Origin: Vigna angularis
Lineage: Eukaryota; Streptophyta; Magnoliopsida; Fabales; Fabaceae
Reading direction: 5' to 3'
Assembly: GCF_016808095.1 (NCBI RefSeq)
Contig: NC_068978.1
Coordinates: 29,337,306 to 29,401,305 of the forward strand
Length of the DNA stretch: 64,000 nt
Part shown: piece by piece, positions 1 through 11,170 of the stretch
How positions within the stretch are numbered: the stretch's first letter is position 1
Layout: every line of letters begins with the position of its first letter
Notes under the pieces: generated by a model
Databases searched by the model: none
The model's input: the letters and a program-made list of their open reading frames with translations, nothing else
Told to the model about the DNA's origin: nothing
Position numbers and translations under genes: made by a program

Positions 1-984
1 TGGAAGCAATGACGCATCTTATAATGTGATGAATTTTAGTGCTGTGGGAGATGGCAAAACAGATGATTCAGCAGTAAGTCTGTTTCTGTTTCTCTTTTTT
101 TTTTTTTCTAATTTTAAAGCATATATAATTGTAGTTTTATTTACGTGATTTTGATGTATAGTAGCATTTGATTTGGCCTAAAATAAGATATTTGGTGTTA
201 GGCATTTTCGAAAGCATGGGAAAGTAGCTGTGGAGCAGAAGGGACGCCAACTTTACTAATTCCAACAAACTATGTATTCTTGTTGTCTGCCCTAATTCTA
301 AAGGGTCCTTGCAAGGCCACGACTATTCTAATTAAGGTATTTCCAACATTATTATTGTCTTTTAGTAGAGGATCACAAATATCAACACCCACGTACAGAT
401 TGGTCCTGCCGGTTGGTTTGCTTGTCTAATTCATCAAATTGATCTATTTTTAATCTAATGATCTGTTTTTTATTAAAAATAAAAATAAAAATAATTTAAA
501 AGATTCAATTTTTTATTTATATTATACTTTAAATTAAATCTTTTTATTTTTCATGTAATTTTTATTTTAAATAGTTTTTTCCCAAAATATTTTTGTTTCT
601 AAATTTTTAATTTTTCTGTTAAACGCAGTTTCAACTTTTTAAAATACCATGTTTTTGTGATTTAATGCGTACTAACGCTACTAGTTCCACATCACACACA
701 CATATATATAGACAATGGGCATTTATTAAAACTTCTAATTTATACATTTTTATTTTTGAACTTTATAATCATTTTTTCCCTTTTTTAAAAAAAAAATTCA
801 GCAATAAAGCTACTCCCAATTGGATGCACTAAACCTAATCTAAAAAGGAAAACCTCATGTTGAATATCACTTCAGTAGTTATATTTTACATCAGAATTCA
901 TTTATCATTAACAAATTCATGAAAAAAAAATACAAAATTACTTCGAACAAACATTAAACATAACTTGTATCTAGTTTCATTAAG

Positions 985-1020
<36 letters not shown>

Positions 1021-2574
1021 TGACTTCTGTATTTTTCTCAATTTCTTTGCTTAATTTTCCCCACATTTGTTGCAGCTTGAAGGGAAAATAGTTGCACCTA
1101 CGAAGTATTCATGGGTAGGTGATAATAAGGAGAGTTTGATCGCCATCACAAAGGTGGACAGACTGACAGTGGACGGAACCGGAGGATTGATAGACGGGTT
1201 TGGTTCTTCTTGGTGGCCATGCAAAAGTTGTCCACGACCATCAGTTACAACACTCTAAACTCTCTTTTCCCACAAAACCACAAATCAAACAATTCACACT
1301 AAAGTTTTTCATTATGCAGATTCTTACTTTCAAATATTGCAATAATCTTACTGTTCATGACTTCACCGTCACCAACAGTCCAAAATCTCACATACACGTA
1401 CATGGCTGTGAGAATGTTACGTTTTCTCGTATCAATGTCACTGCTCCTGCTGACAGCCCCAACACCGATGGTATTGACGTTACTTTTTCCAAAAACGTCT
1501 TGATTCAGGATTCCTCTATGCAAACTGGTAACCAAAGTTTAAGGTTTTCTTCTCATGAAAATATCAATTTTCAATGTAGTGTTTTGAAATTTTAACTTGC
1601 ATTGTCTTTCCAAACAGGTGATGATTGTATTGCCATTAGTGGTGGCTCCTCTTTAGTCAATGTTACTGGGATTGCTTGTGGACCAGGCCATGGAATAAGG
1701 TTTTCTATTTATATATCCTCAACTGGTTGATATTGTATATTTTTTTATCTTTATTTATTTAGCAATGTAACTTTAACATGAATGAATAAATCAGCATTGG
1801 TAGCCTAGGAAAAAGGAATGACACAGTGGAAGGAGTACATGTACGAAATTGTAGCTTGACAAAAACTAAATATGGAGCAAGAATCAAAACGTTTCCGGTA
1901 AGTAATATTAGGGTTCAAACATTTTTCCACCAACAACTATTTTACCACCTTAAGTATATATTTTCTATCATTTCCTTCAACTAAAATATGCAAGCATAAT
2001 ATATTATAAAAATTTAAATATTTGACTTAATACAATATTTATAAAAAAGTTATTTAATGTTTTTTTATTTAATGTGGTTTCAATAATAATTAGAAAAAGT
2101 CTATGTATGTTTGACTCATTGTCCATTTTTTTGCAGGTTGGAATTGGTTGTGCAAAGCAAATCACTTTTGAGGAAATAACGTTGGTAGAAACCCGTTACC
2201 CAATATTTATTGATAAAAACTATGGCAGTTATCGTTCAACGGTATTCACTTAATTATTCAACTTCTTTCTTTTTTAATTTTTTTCTTTTTATATAAATTT
2301 TTTTTGTTTATTATTAAAGTTGGATTTTGAATTGTATACAAAACAGGATGAAGAAGTAGAAGTGAGTGGGGTGACATTCAGAGGGTTTCAAGGAACATCC
2401 TTTGATGGCAAAGCTATAACCTTTGACTGTGGACAATCAGGTTGCTACAACATCGTATTGGATCAAATAGACATTGTTTCTTCTCTACCAGCAAAGCCAG
2501 CCTGTTGTTCTTGCAATAATGCCCATGGAACAGTTACATCTACTGTTCCAAATTGTTCTTGTTTATTGCCATGA
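1..2574 (+). CDS. Polygalacturonase (GH28), copy 1, 5' end outside window
   Basis: Secreted pectinase of glycoside hydrolase family 28, which hydrolyses alpha-1,4-galacturonosyl bonds of homogalacturonan in the cell wall. Exons read from GT-AG borders and phase: 1-73 (partial), 202-336, 1076-1243, 1320-1527, 1618-1699, 1795-1897, 2137-2241 and 2347-2574. The joined frame stays open to TGA at 2572-2574. All four GH28 signature blocks are present: SPNTDGI (exon 4), GDDCIAIS (across exons 4/5), CGPGHGISIGSLG (exons 5/6) and RIK (exon 6). The C-terminus is Cys-rich (CCSCNNAH...PNCSCLLP). The signal peptide and start lie before base 1; copy 2 at 41185 shows what the start probably looks like. Introns 1-7 match copy 3 (60393-63958) in position and phase. 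Nothing visible inactivates it. Endo- versus exo-acting mode cannot be told from sequence alone. Confidence 0.9.
986..1016. repeat. (AT)n microsatellite in intron 2 of PG copy 1
   Basis: About 31 bp of uninterrupted AT dinucleotides, 60 bp before the exon 3 acceptor. Probably length-variable between individuals. Confidence 0.9.
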
Positions 2575-3131
2575 ATTTCTTTTCTTATGTGTAAAAGTTA
2601 AATGAGCGCAATTGGTTCAATAAATATTAATTAATGCAAACAATTAATATGCATTGTTCTTTTGGTTAATTATTTTTATTTTCTACGGTTTTTTAATTAG
2701 ATAAATTCTGACATGGGTTTTATCTATAGGAAATGTTTGTTTTGAATAACGTTTTGATTTATATTTTTTTATTAGAAATTATTAGTGTTCAAAATATTTC
2801 AATTTAGGGGTTAATAATTTTTTTCCCTGTAGACTAGTTAATGTCACTATATTAGAAAATGATTTTGACGATGGTTAAAGAGTCTTTCTATTACGGTTTT
2901 CAAACAATCATTAAATGCAACACCGTGAAAAGTTTACCTAAAACCAATACCATCACTAAATTGTTGTTATATTTTCGAATGACGACGAGTTCTAAATGCC
3001 ATCGTTATAGTTAATATAGATGAAAAAAAAATCACAAAGATATATAACAATTGGCATCACAACTGTTGTTAAAAATGAATGAATTGGCACCACAACCATA
3101 GTTGAAAATGTTTTTTTTTTCTTTTAAATAC
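2575..3131. other. PG 3' flank, duplicated at 44037-44604
   Basis: No gene seen. The stretch aligns almost base for base with the sequence after PG copy 2. Copy 2 carries about 45 extra bases near 44260-44310 that include ACCGATGTGAGAC, the reverse complement of a motif common in plant LTR/TRIM ends. The duplication therefore extends well past the coding region. Confidence 0.8.
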
Positions 3132-3806
3132 AGACATTGCTACAAAAACAGCATACAACGTCGAATATTTTTGGCTTTTAACGATGTATTCGCGTTCGAC
3201 GTCATATCGCAAGACGTAATTTTGACGTCGAACACCTACAGCTCGACGTTACGCCTTTATATCCACGTCTACTCTATAGAGTTCGACGTTTAATATCTGA
3301 ATAACTAGTTATATTTAAGGGAAAATTTGGCGTCAAATGTAAGGGGAGAGACGTAAAGTTGACTTCAAGGACAAAGATGTATGACGTAAAGTCGACGTCC
3401 ATTTACGTAGGTCGACGTTACTTGTTATTTATAGACACGTCGGATATTAAAGTGCATGACGTTTAATATTTGAATAAATATTTATACTTACAGCAAAATT
3501 TGGCGTCAATTGGAATGGAATGACGTAAAGCTGACGTAACTTGGACGTCGAAGTTAGCCAAACGACGTCATGTTTTGTTGATATACACGTCGAGTAGCAG
3601 AGAATGGACATCTAATATTTGAATAAATATTTATATTATTCAAATATAAATATTTGAATCCAATTTTTCATTCATTTATTCACAGTATTCATCTATTCAC
3701 AACTTAAACGATGCTATTATCAATTCATGCATTCAAAAAGCTGCACAAGTAAAACTAAAAGCTAAGAAAATTCTACTATCATCAAAAGAAAAACCTAAAA
3801 CTATAG

Positions 3807-4642
3807 CTATTTAAAATGTTTATTCAAATATTGTTCCCATTCCTCTCTTATCGTTTTTATTACTGCATCTGACAATGTAGAGGTAGTGTTGAACCGCTGC
3901 AAAATCAAGGAAACTTTACTATTATATTCATTTTAATGTGAAAAGTTTATTGATATTTGTAATATTTTCAAATGTAAATTTGTACCTTAGTCCAATCTCC
4001 TATGATTTCTGCTCGGATGATTGCTTTCATCCATGACATGATGTAGTAGTCACATGCCCAAGAATCATTCTGCTTGTTACACTAAACATGTGAAAGAACT
4101 TAGTCAAATGTAATGGTTTAAATTTGACTACGAAAGTTAATGGTTAAAGATCAATGAATTCCAACCTTAGGATATATAATTTTAATTTGTTGTCCTCTAG
4201 TCCTAGCCACAACTCTAAACAAATTTGAAACATTTGAAACATAAGTTAATATATTAATATCATCATAAATTGGTATGAATGAATGTAATACTTACGATTG
4301 TAACAAGGACTTCAACTCCGATTTTATCTTCCTATGAAGAGAACAAAACCATACAACTTGTGTTTTTTTTGGAATGATCATCATTAGTTGCCAATGTCCC
4401 CTATCATGTACCAACAAGTAGTGAGTTTATTGATTAAAATTTGATAAAAGTTGACAATATTGGGAAATACATACGCATCAATGTATGGCGCGATATACAT
4501 CTCTCTATTAGACTCAGTCATCCATGTTTGCATATATGATTTTCTGGACTCTAATGTGTTTCCAGATGGTTGAATGGTCTGAAGTTCAAGAAAGCCATAA
4601 ACTAACGCACGACCTGATTCCACTACGACGGTGTCCATGTAC
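3807..4642 (-). pseudogene. Ulp1-like (C48) cysteine protease remnant of the CACTA element
   Basis: Minus-strand exons can be followed in order: 4475-4642 (with YGFLELQTIQPSGN and YMQTWM...IYIAPYIDA-like blocks), roughly 4166-4215 (VVARTRGQQIKIIYPK), 3986-4081 (SWACDYYIMSWMKAII...GDW) and 3807-3896 (DAVIKTIREEWEQYL, then stop TAG at 3807-3809). The ACDYYIMSWM block matches the Cys-box region of the Ulp1/SENP-like peptidases carried by many plant CACTA and Mutator elements; the catalytic Cys position is kept. The N-terminal part is missing because a retroelement fragment starts at about 4722. Known family role: SUMO-type isopeptidase fold. Its role in the transposon is not established. Confidence 0.7.
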
Positions 4643-5132
4643 CTATAACAACAAAGTTAAGTATATTTACTAAAAAGTAATAATACTAATATACAAATTG
4701 GAAAATAACAATTAAAAAACTTGTCGAAACAATCGGTACCGTTATAGAGTTGCGCAGCGAAATAAATTAATAAAGCAGAATGCTTGTTCGGTCAAACTCG
4801 TAATAAGATGGTCCGTTTTAGAAATTTAATTTTCTTAGAGAAAATTTGTCAAACAGTTGATGTGCATAAAGCAGTAAAGAGTATAGGGAGTAGAAAAATT
4901 GACACACTGGATTTTTATCCTGGTTCGATTCAAAAGAATCTACGTCCAGTTGTTAATCACTATAAAAAGTGATTAACGTTTTCACTAAAATCAGTTTCAT
5001 AAATTACAATAAGAGTGAATAAAAACAGATAGATAAAACCTTCCTTCGACGAACGAACCGGAAGATGACCACCTTGCCAACTCGAAGAGAACCGCTCCGA
5101 CTATCGACACACAAAACGCGAGCTTCTTAGTG

Positions 5133-5340
5133 ATAATCGATTATTTGAGTCCGTTACAGGGTTTTTCAAAAGTGATAATCGATTATCCTGAGAAATAATC
5201 GATTATTCCAGAGACTTTGGCAGTTCTCATCAGAACTAGTGATAATCGATTATTTGGAGTAATAATCGATTATTCCAAAGAAACGAGGTTTTTCAGAAGG
5301 GCTCATGATAATCGATTATAACTTCTAATAATTGATTAAA
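5133..5340. repeat. Cluster of ATAATCGATTAT palindromes (3' cluster)
   Basis: Six exact or near-exact copies of the perfect palindrome ATAATCGATTAT / TAATCGATTA, often preceded by AGTG, within about 200 bp. A seventh, degenerate copy (TAATTGATTA) lies at the end. Confidence 0.9.
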
Positions 5341-5843
5341 TGTGTAACAGTTCTAGAAATACGAATTTTTCTAAGTATTACATGTTTAAGGCTTTTCCTA
5401 ATACATTTATAATCTACAAAGTGCTTTTAAAACAATTATAACAGTCTATCGTCTTTTAGCATCATCAAAATCATTTATCTTCAAATTTACCAATGCTCCT
5501 CATTGGTAACAATCTCTCCCTTTTTGATGATGATCAAAAATCACTTTTTAAAAGCAACTTTGGGTTATCTACAAAATATACAAACCGACAGACAACAATA
5601 AGAGTTAGTAGTAACTGCACATATTTCTCCCCTTTTTGATCATAAGCAAAAAGAGTTATAATGCTCCCCCTTAATATGAGCTCTCCCTCAATTAAACAAT
5701 GTATGTACTAAAACAATAGATCATTTTATTCATGAAAACATTAAAGATTACAAGGGCACATAAAGCAAGACATGAACATGATAAAACATCCTAGGAATTC
5801 AAAACAAACAAACATTAAAGCACACTAACATAAAATCCTAAAT

Positions 5844-7040
5844 CTAAAATTCAGGACTTGGTGGTCTCTCTGGAGGTTGGAGATTAAAGTGATTTTCAAT
5901 GTTTCCAATGCGAGTATCAAGGTCATTGAACTGGTCGATCACAAATTCTTCATGATTTTGTTGCCACTCATATATTTGTTCAAAGTGAGTCTATTGAAAG
6001 AGACACATATCCTCCAGTTGTTTTGACAGGTTTGCAAAATGCTCCTCCATAGTCAGGGATGAAGAGGAAGGCATGTGAGAAGGACCAGCATCAGCAGAGG
6101 TAGCAGTTGGGACTGGATCAGCCATATGGGCATCCATATTGTCATTGACATCTTCGTGGTGATCATCATCCTTGTGAATGATCACACGGCCACGAGCAAC
6201 AAAACCCATTTGGCAAAATGTTGTCTCACCAATTTCAGTGCCAATTGCTTGAATGGCGGTAGTGAGTTCACCTTCCACACTTACACCTTTGTATTCTAAA
6301 ATTCGAGAGATGAGAAGTGCATATGAAAAATGATAAGAATTATATTTCTTGGACTTTACCATGGTGTCGGAGATAAGTGTTGGCCAATCAATGTGGATAT
6401 GATTTAAAAGCCCATATAGTAGTAGAAGATCTTGCTCCGAGCATTGAGCATGGTTAGTGGCACGAGGACATAGGATCCACACAATTAAGTAGTGAGTCAT
6501 CCTTTCTTCAACCTTGAATTCACCCACAAGCAGCTGTCGACGATTGATTTGTTGTTCAGGATGGCGCAAAAAGGATTGAAAGGCGAGGAGACTATTGAAG
6601 TCCGGAACTCCAAGATAGACTTTGACAGCATCATCCCATAGTGTGAGTTGTGCGACATTCGTCCATATGTCATCATCCAGAATTATAGGGACACCTTTCA
6701 CTTTTGTTGTGATGATGCCGTCACGATAACACATATTGAAGTAGAAGACACATATGAGATCAGGGTAGATGCACCCCTTTTGCTCCACGAGATGAGTAAT
6801 TCCTTGAGCATGAAACATATCTGGAAATTGAAAGCCATAAAAGCGATAAAAGTCGAGGCAGATGAACTTTACCGCCATGATTCGTCGTTCTTGCCAGAAA
6901 TGGACATAGTCACCATGCTTCTCCTCATCTGAAATCCAACCTTCGATGGAAGCAGGACGAACATTTCGGGAACGAGAGGAAGAAGCACCAACAGTCCTCC
7001 TTCGTGTTCTTCTTGAATCAGCCATGAGAGAAGTGGACAA
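5844..7040 (-). pseudogene. Envelope-position ORF of a Sirevirus-like element (putative plant transposon protein family)
   Basis: An open frame of 349 codons (7040-5991), probably starting at the internal ATG at 7023-7025 (MADSRRTRRRT). It ends in TAG at 5991-5993. The same frame then runs on for about 48 codons (THFEQIYEWQQNHEEF... to ...RPPSPEF) before a second TAG at 5844-5846. The first stop is therefore probably a point mutation in a longer ORF of about 390 codons. Visible parts: Arg-rich N-terminus; a central block resembling the 'putative plant transposon protein' domain (GWISDEEKHGDY, CIYPDLICVFYFNM, VKGVPIILDDDIW); an Asp/His-rich linker (KDDDHHEDVNDNMDAH); and a C-terminal helical tail (EEHFANLSKQLEDM). 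Its place after pol fits the Sirevirus extra ORF. Its function is unknown; no signal peptide or membrane segment is obvious. Confidence 0.6.
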
Positions 7041-7127
7041 AGAGAAACTTTGGAAGGAAAGAAGAAAGATGAAGAAATTGGGTTCAGATTTGGGTGCAGC
7101 AGTGTTCTGGGTGCAAAGAAGTGAGCA

Positions 7128-7492
7128 TTAATCGATTATAGGGGGCTAATTATAAGAAAATTGAGAAACTAGCCATTTATGACCGTTTCTAGGCGTTAGG
7201 ATTCACTGCAACAGCTATATTTTTTATACAGATCGCGTGATAATCGATTATCGTAAGTGATAATCGATTATTGTAAGTGATAATCGATTATCTGCTCATA
7301 AGTCACTTTCCAGAAATTATGTAATAATCGATTATGTATGAAGATAATCGATTATCTTCTCATGAATGTCCAGTTTTTGGTTTGAATATGAATAATCGAT
7401 TGTTCTATGGTATAATCAATTATCTGCGTATAGAGGCTTTTGCCAAAAGCCAAAAATAATCGATTATTATCCTATGATAATCGATTAAAAGC
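7128..7492. repeat. Cluster of ATAATCGATTAT palindromes (5' cluster)
   Basis: About nine copies of TAATCGATTA-type palindromes between the RNase H end and the extra ORF, including three in a row (GATAATCGATTAT at about 7240, 7260 and 7280) spaced 20 bp apart. It is the same motif as in the 5133-5340 cluster. Confidence 0.9.
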
Positions 7493-7534
7493 GCTGATTT
7501 TACGAGAATTGAGAAAATTTCATAAATCTGGAGT

Positions 7535-8029
7535 TTAAGACATATCTAACACCCCTAACTCTCTTCTAAGCTCATAGAATCTATCTTTAGGTAGTGCTTT
7601 AGTGAAGATATCAGCTAATTGATGTAAAGTGTCAATGTATTCAATTTGGCAATCTCCCTTTTGAATGTGATCTCTCAAGAAATGATGTATAATTTCAATG
7701 TGCTTAGTTCTTGAGTGCATTATGGGGTTCTTAGTTAGGTTGATAGCACTAGTATTATCACATTTCAGAGGAATGTGATCAAGGAAGATATCAAAATCCT
7801 CCAGATGTTGTTTCATCCATAAAATTTGGGCACAACAATTTCCGGCAGCAATGTATTCAGCTTCAGTGCTAGACAAGGCTACAAAAGCTTGTTTCTTTGA
7901 ATGCCAAGACACTAAAGAACAACCCAGAAAATGACACGTTCCACTAGTACTTTTCCTATCAATTTTATAGCCACCATAATCTGCATGAGAATATAATATC
8001 GCTGGTTGGCCAAAATATGGCATGATCAT
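7535..8029 (-). pseudogene. Ty1/Copia RNase H, C-terminal part of pol
   Basis: About 164 residues with the Copia RNase H landmarks: a modified ADYGGYKIDRKSTSGTCHFLG block, SWHSKKQAFVALSSTEAEYIA, DNTSAINLTKNPIMHSRTKHIEI and a terminal LADIFTKALPKDRF. The N-terminus before 'YSHADYGG' is unrelated to the family, so the element is truncated there. Reverse transcriptase, integrase and gag are absent. It is the retained 3' end of the pol gene of the Sirevirus-like fragment. Confidence 0.8.
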
Positions 8030-8034
8030 AGCCT

Positions 8035-8181
8035 TAGGCCAAGCTATAAATGTGCCTAAGGCCTCCCCACGAATTGGATTTCAGATGTAGGCAGTGGCAT
8101 GAGAGCTTGTGGGTCTCTAACATCATCAATCGTTACCTGCGAGTGAGTGAGCAATAAAGGAGCACCATGAATCGTTACATC
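8035..8181. other. Uncharacterised CACTA-internal spacer
   Basis: Lies between the Copia fragment and the nested CACTA element. On the minus strand a short open stretch reads DDVRDPQALMPLPTSEIQF. It could be a leftover exon of the host element, but I cannot assign it. Confidence 0.3.
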
Positions 8182-9076
8182 CACTAGTGCAAAAACAACG
8201 TATAACGTCACGCATTCAACGTCAAATCACTCAATAGCCAATGTTAAAAATGACTGGTGACATTTTTGTAAATAAATGCAATTATTAAACATCATTTAGA
8301 ATTGTAATTTGACGTAAAAGGATATAAAACGTCGAATGCCCCAACGTTAGACGTCAAAAGGTTAGTGAATTCAATAAAAATTTGAGCGGGAGATTGAAAA
8401 TTCATTCACTTTATCTTAGCGCGCGAGACCCTCTTCTTTGCTCAAACTTTTCTCGAACGAAGTTTGACGACCATCACGTGTAATTTTTCTTTCATTTGAT
8501 ATAAATGCATGTTAATTTACTACTTTATGTATGATTTTTGTTTGCTTTGACCGATTATTTTCGTGTTCTTGTCCTTCATAGGCGCATTCTACTTTATCTC
8601 TCACTTGTGGCAACACTTTATTCCGATGAACCAAGGTTAGTTTTCGTTTTCGTTTTCGTTTTGAAGAATTTATTTGTTGAACTTGTTTGTTGTTATTTTT
8701 TGTTGAATTTGTTTGTTGTTGTTGTTTGGTTGAACTTGTTTGTTGTTGTTGGTTGATTGAACTTGTTTGTTGTTGTTGTTTGATTGAACTTGTTTGTTGT
8801 TTGTCATTTTTGTTTGTTGTTGATATTATATTATACGTTCATAGTTCATGCTTTAATAAATACCAAAAACTAAAATTTGTTGTTTTTTTGCTTTTCAGGT
8901 CTCGTAGAGTTGTGAAAAAGGATCACAATTAATTGAAAAAAATAAAAATAATTGATTAACGTCGTTTATTGATAAAATTCAACGTTAAATTTAACGTCTC
9001 CCGATATGACGTCGTTCTCAAATTCGACGTGAAAGGCCCAAAATATTCGACGTTGTACGCTGTTTTTGTTCTAGTG
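8182..9076. mobile_element. 895-bp non-autonomous CACTA element (nested)
   Basis: The left end reads CACTAGTGCAAAAACAACGT and the right end, on the minus strand, CACTAGAACAAAAACAGCGT. Both are flanked by ATC (8179-8181 and 9077-9079). Internal sequence is a degenerate TTTGTTG/GAACTTGTTTGTTGTTG repeat (about 8640-8820) plus a few ACGTC motifs. It has no coding capacity. Its left roughly 100 bp also match, inverted, the right end of the enclosing 3135-11958 element (CACTCAATA...AACGTTAAAAATGA region), so the two belong to one family. Confidence 0.8.
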
Positions 9077-9469
9077 ATCATTACATTGCATATTCATACT
9101 CAATTTGTGATAATGGTTATTGCACAATATACAATTGCACTCTTTTTTTTCTTTTAGAACACCAATAGTACGTCAATTGATAAAGCTACTCGACGTAATA
9201 TTAATAGAAAAATAAAGACAGAAAATTATCAAAAATGATATTTGATTAAGGAATATTTATAGGGAAGCAAATGTTTGGTGAAGGAGGAGCAACGTTTTGA
9301 AACAAAGAGGTTAACGTCAATTTCTTCAGACTTCGACGTATTATTGTCAGGCAGATTACTCCCTTTTTAATTCTTTTTCCTTTTAAACCAACAATAAACG
9401 TCCAATTCCTTGGACATGTGACGTATTATTCGTTATCCAAACCCAAAGGTCGCTCCCTTTTTTTATTTT

Positions 9470-11170
9470 TCCTTTTTAAATTCCAATAGAACGTCGAACT
9501 CTAGGGGGCTTCGACGTGAATGGTTGTGAGCATTAATTTTGTGTTGTTACCTGAGGTTTTGAATTGACTCTATAAAAATTATCCTTAACTCTATACAATT
9601 GCACAATTTGATCGTTTTTGAATGATTCATTTTTTAAGTTTTCTTGGAGTTGTTTTCTCCGAAATCAGATCCACTGATTCTGTAGAAAACAACTTCAAGA
9701 AACTTAACGATTGAATCATATATGCAATGGGACGTCTACTTAATGATGATAAATGTTGTTAGTAAGAACCAAAGAGATTCACGTCATATACTGACACCAC
9801 TCGACGTCTAGGTATATGGGAAAAGGTTGTTGGCAGGGCATGATAAATGTTATGTTAAAACGAAGAGATACACGTCTAATATTGAAACGACACGACGTCC
9901 ATGTTATTTGGGAAATACATAAGGACATCGTTTTCCTTTAGTATTCGACGTAAAATTATTTGAAGGATATTTTTAAAAGAAATCCAATTTTACAGAATGT
10001 AGGTTCATAAATGGAAACGAAACAAAGGAAAAACATAATAACACTAAACATAGGAAAAAATTGAAAATCAAACGACGAAAAGATATGCGGGATTGTTAAA
10101 ATGTAGAAGGATTTTTGTGAATGGAGGTTGTAGCATTTTGAAAGGGTGCAAAATCCAAATCTCTCAACCTTTTTCTTTGGATTTCTATCACTCTTTCAAG
10201 CTCTTCGCCATGACAAAGAATCAAACCACAAGGAAAGTACTCGCTTTTGTGAACTTGAAAGAGATGATAGAAAAACAAATAAAAGCATAATAACACTAAA
10301 CATAGGAAAAAAAATGAAAATCTAACCACGAAAAGATCCATGGGATAGTTAAAATATAGAAGGATTTTGGTGAATGGAGGTTGTAGCGTTTTGAAAGGGT
10401 GCGAAATCCAAATGTATCAACCTCTTCTTTGTGTTTCTATCACTCCTTCAAGCTTTTCAACATGAGAAGCAATCAAAACCACAAAGAAATGACTCGTTTT
10501 TGTCGCCGTGAAAGAGCAGATGATCACATCAATTATTGACAAAATTGGACGTCCGCTATAGAGTATGTTTTTAAATTCATAAGTATTAACATTTCCCTCT
10601 GGTTTTCTACCATGCCTTCATCGTTAACAAAGAAATGTCTTCGTCTAGTAGAGGAATTGATAGCAAACCAAAGGAAAAAGTTAACATGAATTTGGTTACA
10701 GAAGTTCTGTAGTTTAGTGAAGGAGGAGTAGCGTTTTGAAAGGATGTGAAATCCAAATCTGTCAACCTTTTCCTTTGGTTTTCTATACTCCTTCAAGCTT
10801 TTTTGTGTCCTTGAAGGAGATAACAGACAACACAAAGAAAAAAATTAACAGATGGAGTTCATAGCAAAATTTTTATAAATGGATGTCTACAGGTTATCTA
10901 AGGCTCCGAAACTGTATTTGTAGAAAAAAAGAATGATTGATGGGAAAGGCCTGATATGGGTGACCCTTGGCTTCAATAATAAAAAGGCAGTCTGAAGGCA
11001 AAGGTTGCTCTTTTTTTTCTTTTTCCTTTTTAAATTCCCATAGAACATCGAACTCTAGGGAGCTTCGACGTGAAAGGTTTGTGAGCATTCATTTTGTGCT
11101 ACCAAAGGTTTTGAATTGCACAGATTCATCGTTTTTGAATAATTCAATTTTTAAGTTTTCCTCAAGTTGT
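9470..11170. repeat. Internal direct repeats of the CACTA element
   Basis: A unit with TAGAAGGAT..TTGTGAATGGAGG and TTTTGAAAGGGTGC.AAATCCAAAT occurs near 10100, 10350 and, shortened, 10715. A second unit (AATAGAACGTCGAACTCTAG with its flank through CATCGTTTTTGAATAATTC) occurs near 9490 and 11040. There is no gene here; short ORFs are by-products of the repeats. Confidence 0.75.

Larger units (their letters stand above)
4722..8034 (-). mobile_element. Sirevirus-like Ty1/Copia fragment nested in the CACTA element
   Basis: On the minus strand the order is: end of Copia RNase H (8029-7535), spacer with palindromes, an extra ORF after pol (7040-5844), a second palindrome cluster, then an LTR-like region (about 5130-4722). 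An extra ORF after pol, in the envelope position, is the hallmark of the Sirevirus lineage (for example soybean SIRE1). The LTR-like part (about 4860-4960) resembles the solo LTR at 12296-13717: both have a short run ending in a 'tt(c)g(a/g)(t/c)' block before a 'ctacgtcca/ctacatcca' motif. The 5' part of the element (gag, integrase, most of RT) is missing. The exact ends are uncertain. Confidence 0.6.

Noticed and set aside
8538..8932. Leu/Val/Cys-rich ORFs
   Set aside because: Produced by GTTTGTTGTTGTT repeats within the small CACTA element.
3135..9076. A single 5.9-kb CACTA element between these ends
   Set aside because: The ends are similar, but the duplications do not match (AGA versus ATC); each end pairs properly with another (3135 with 11958, 8182 with 9076).
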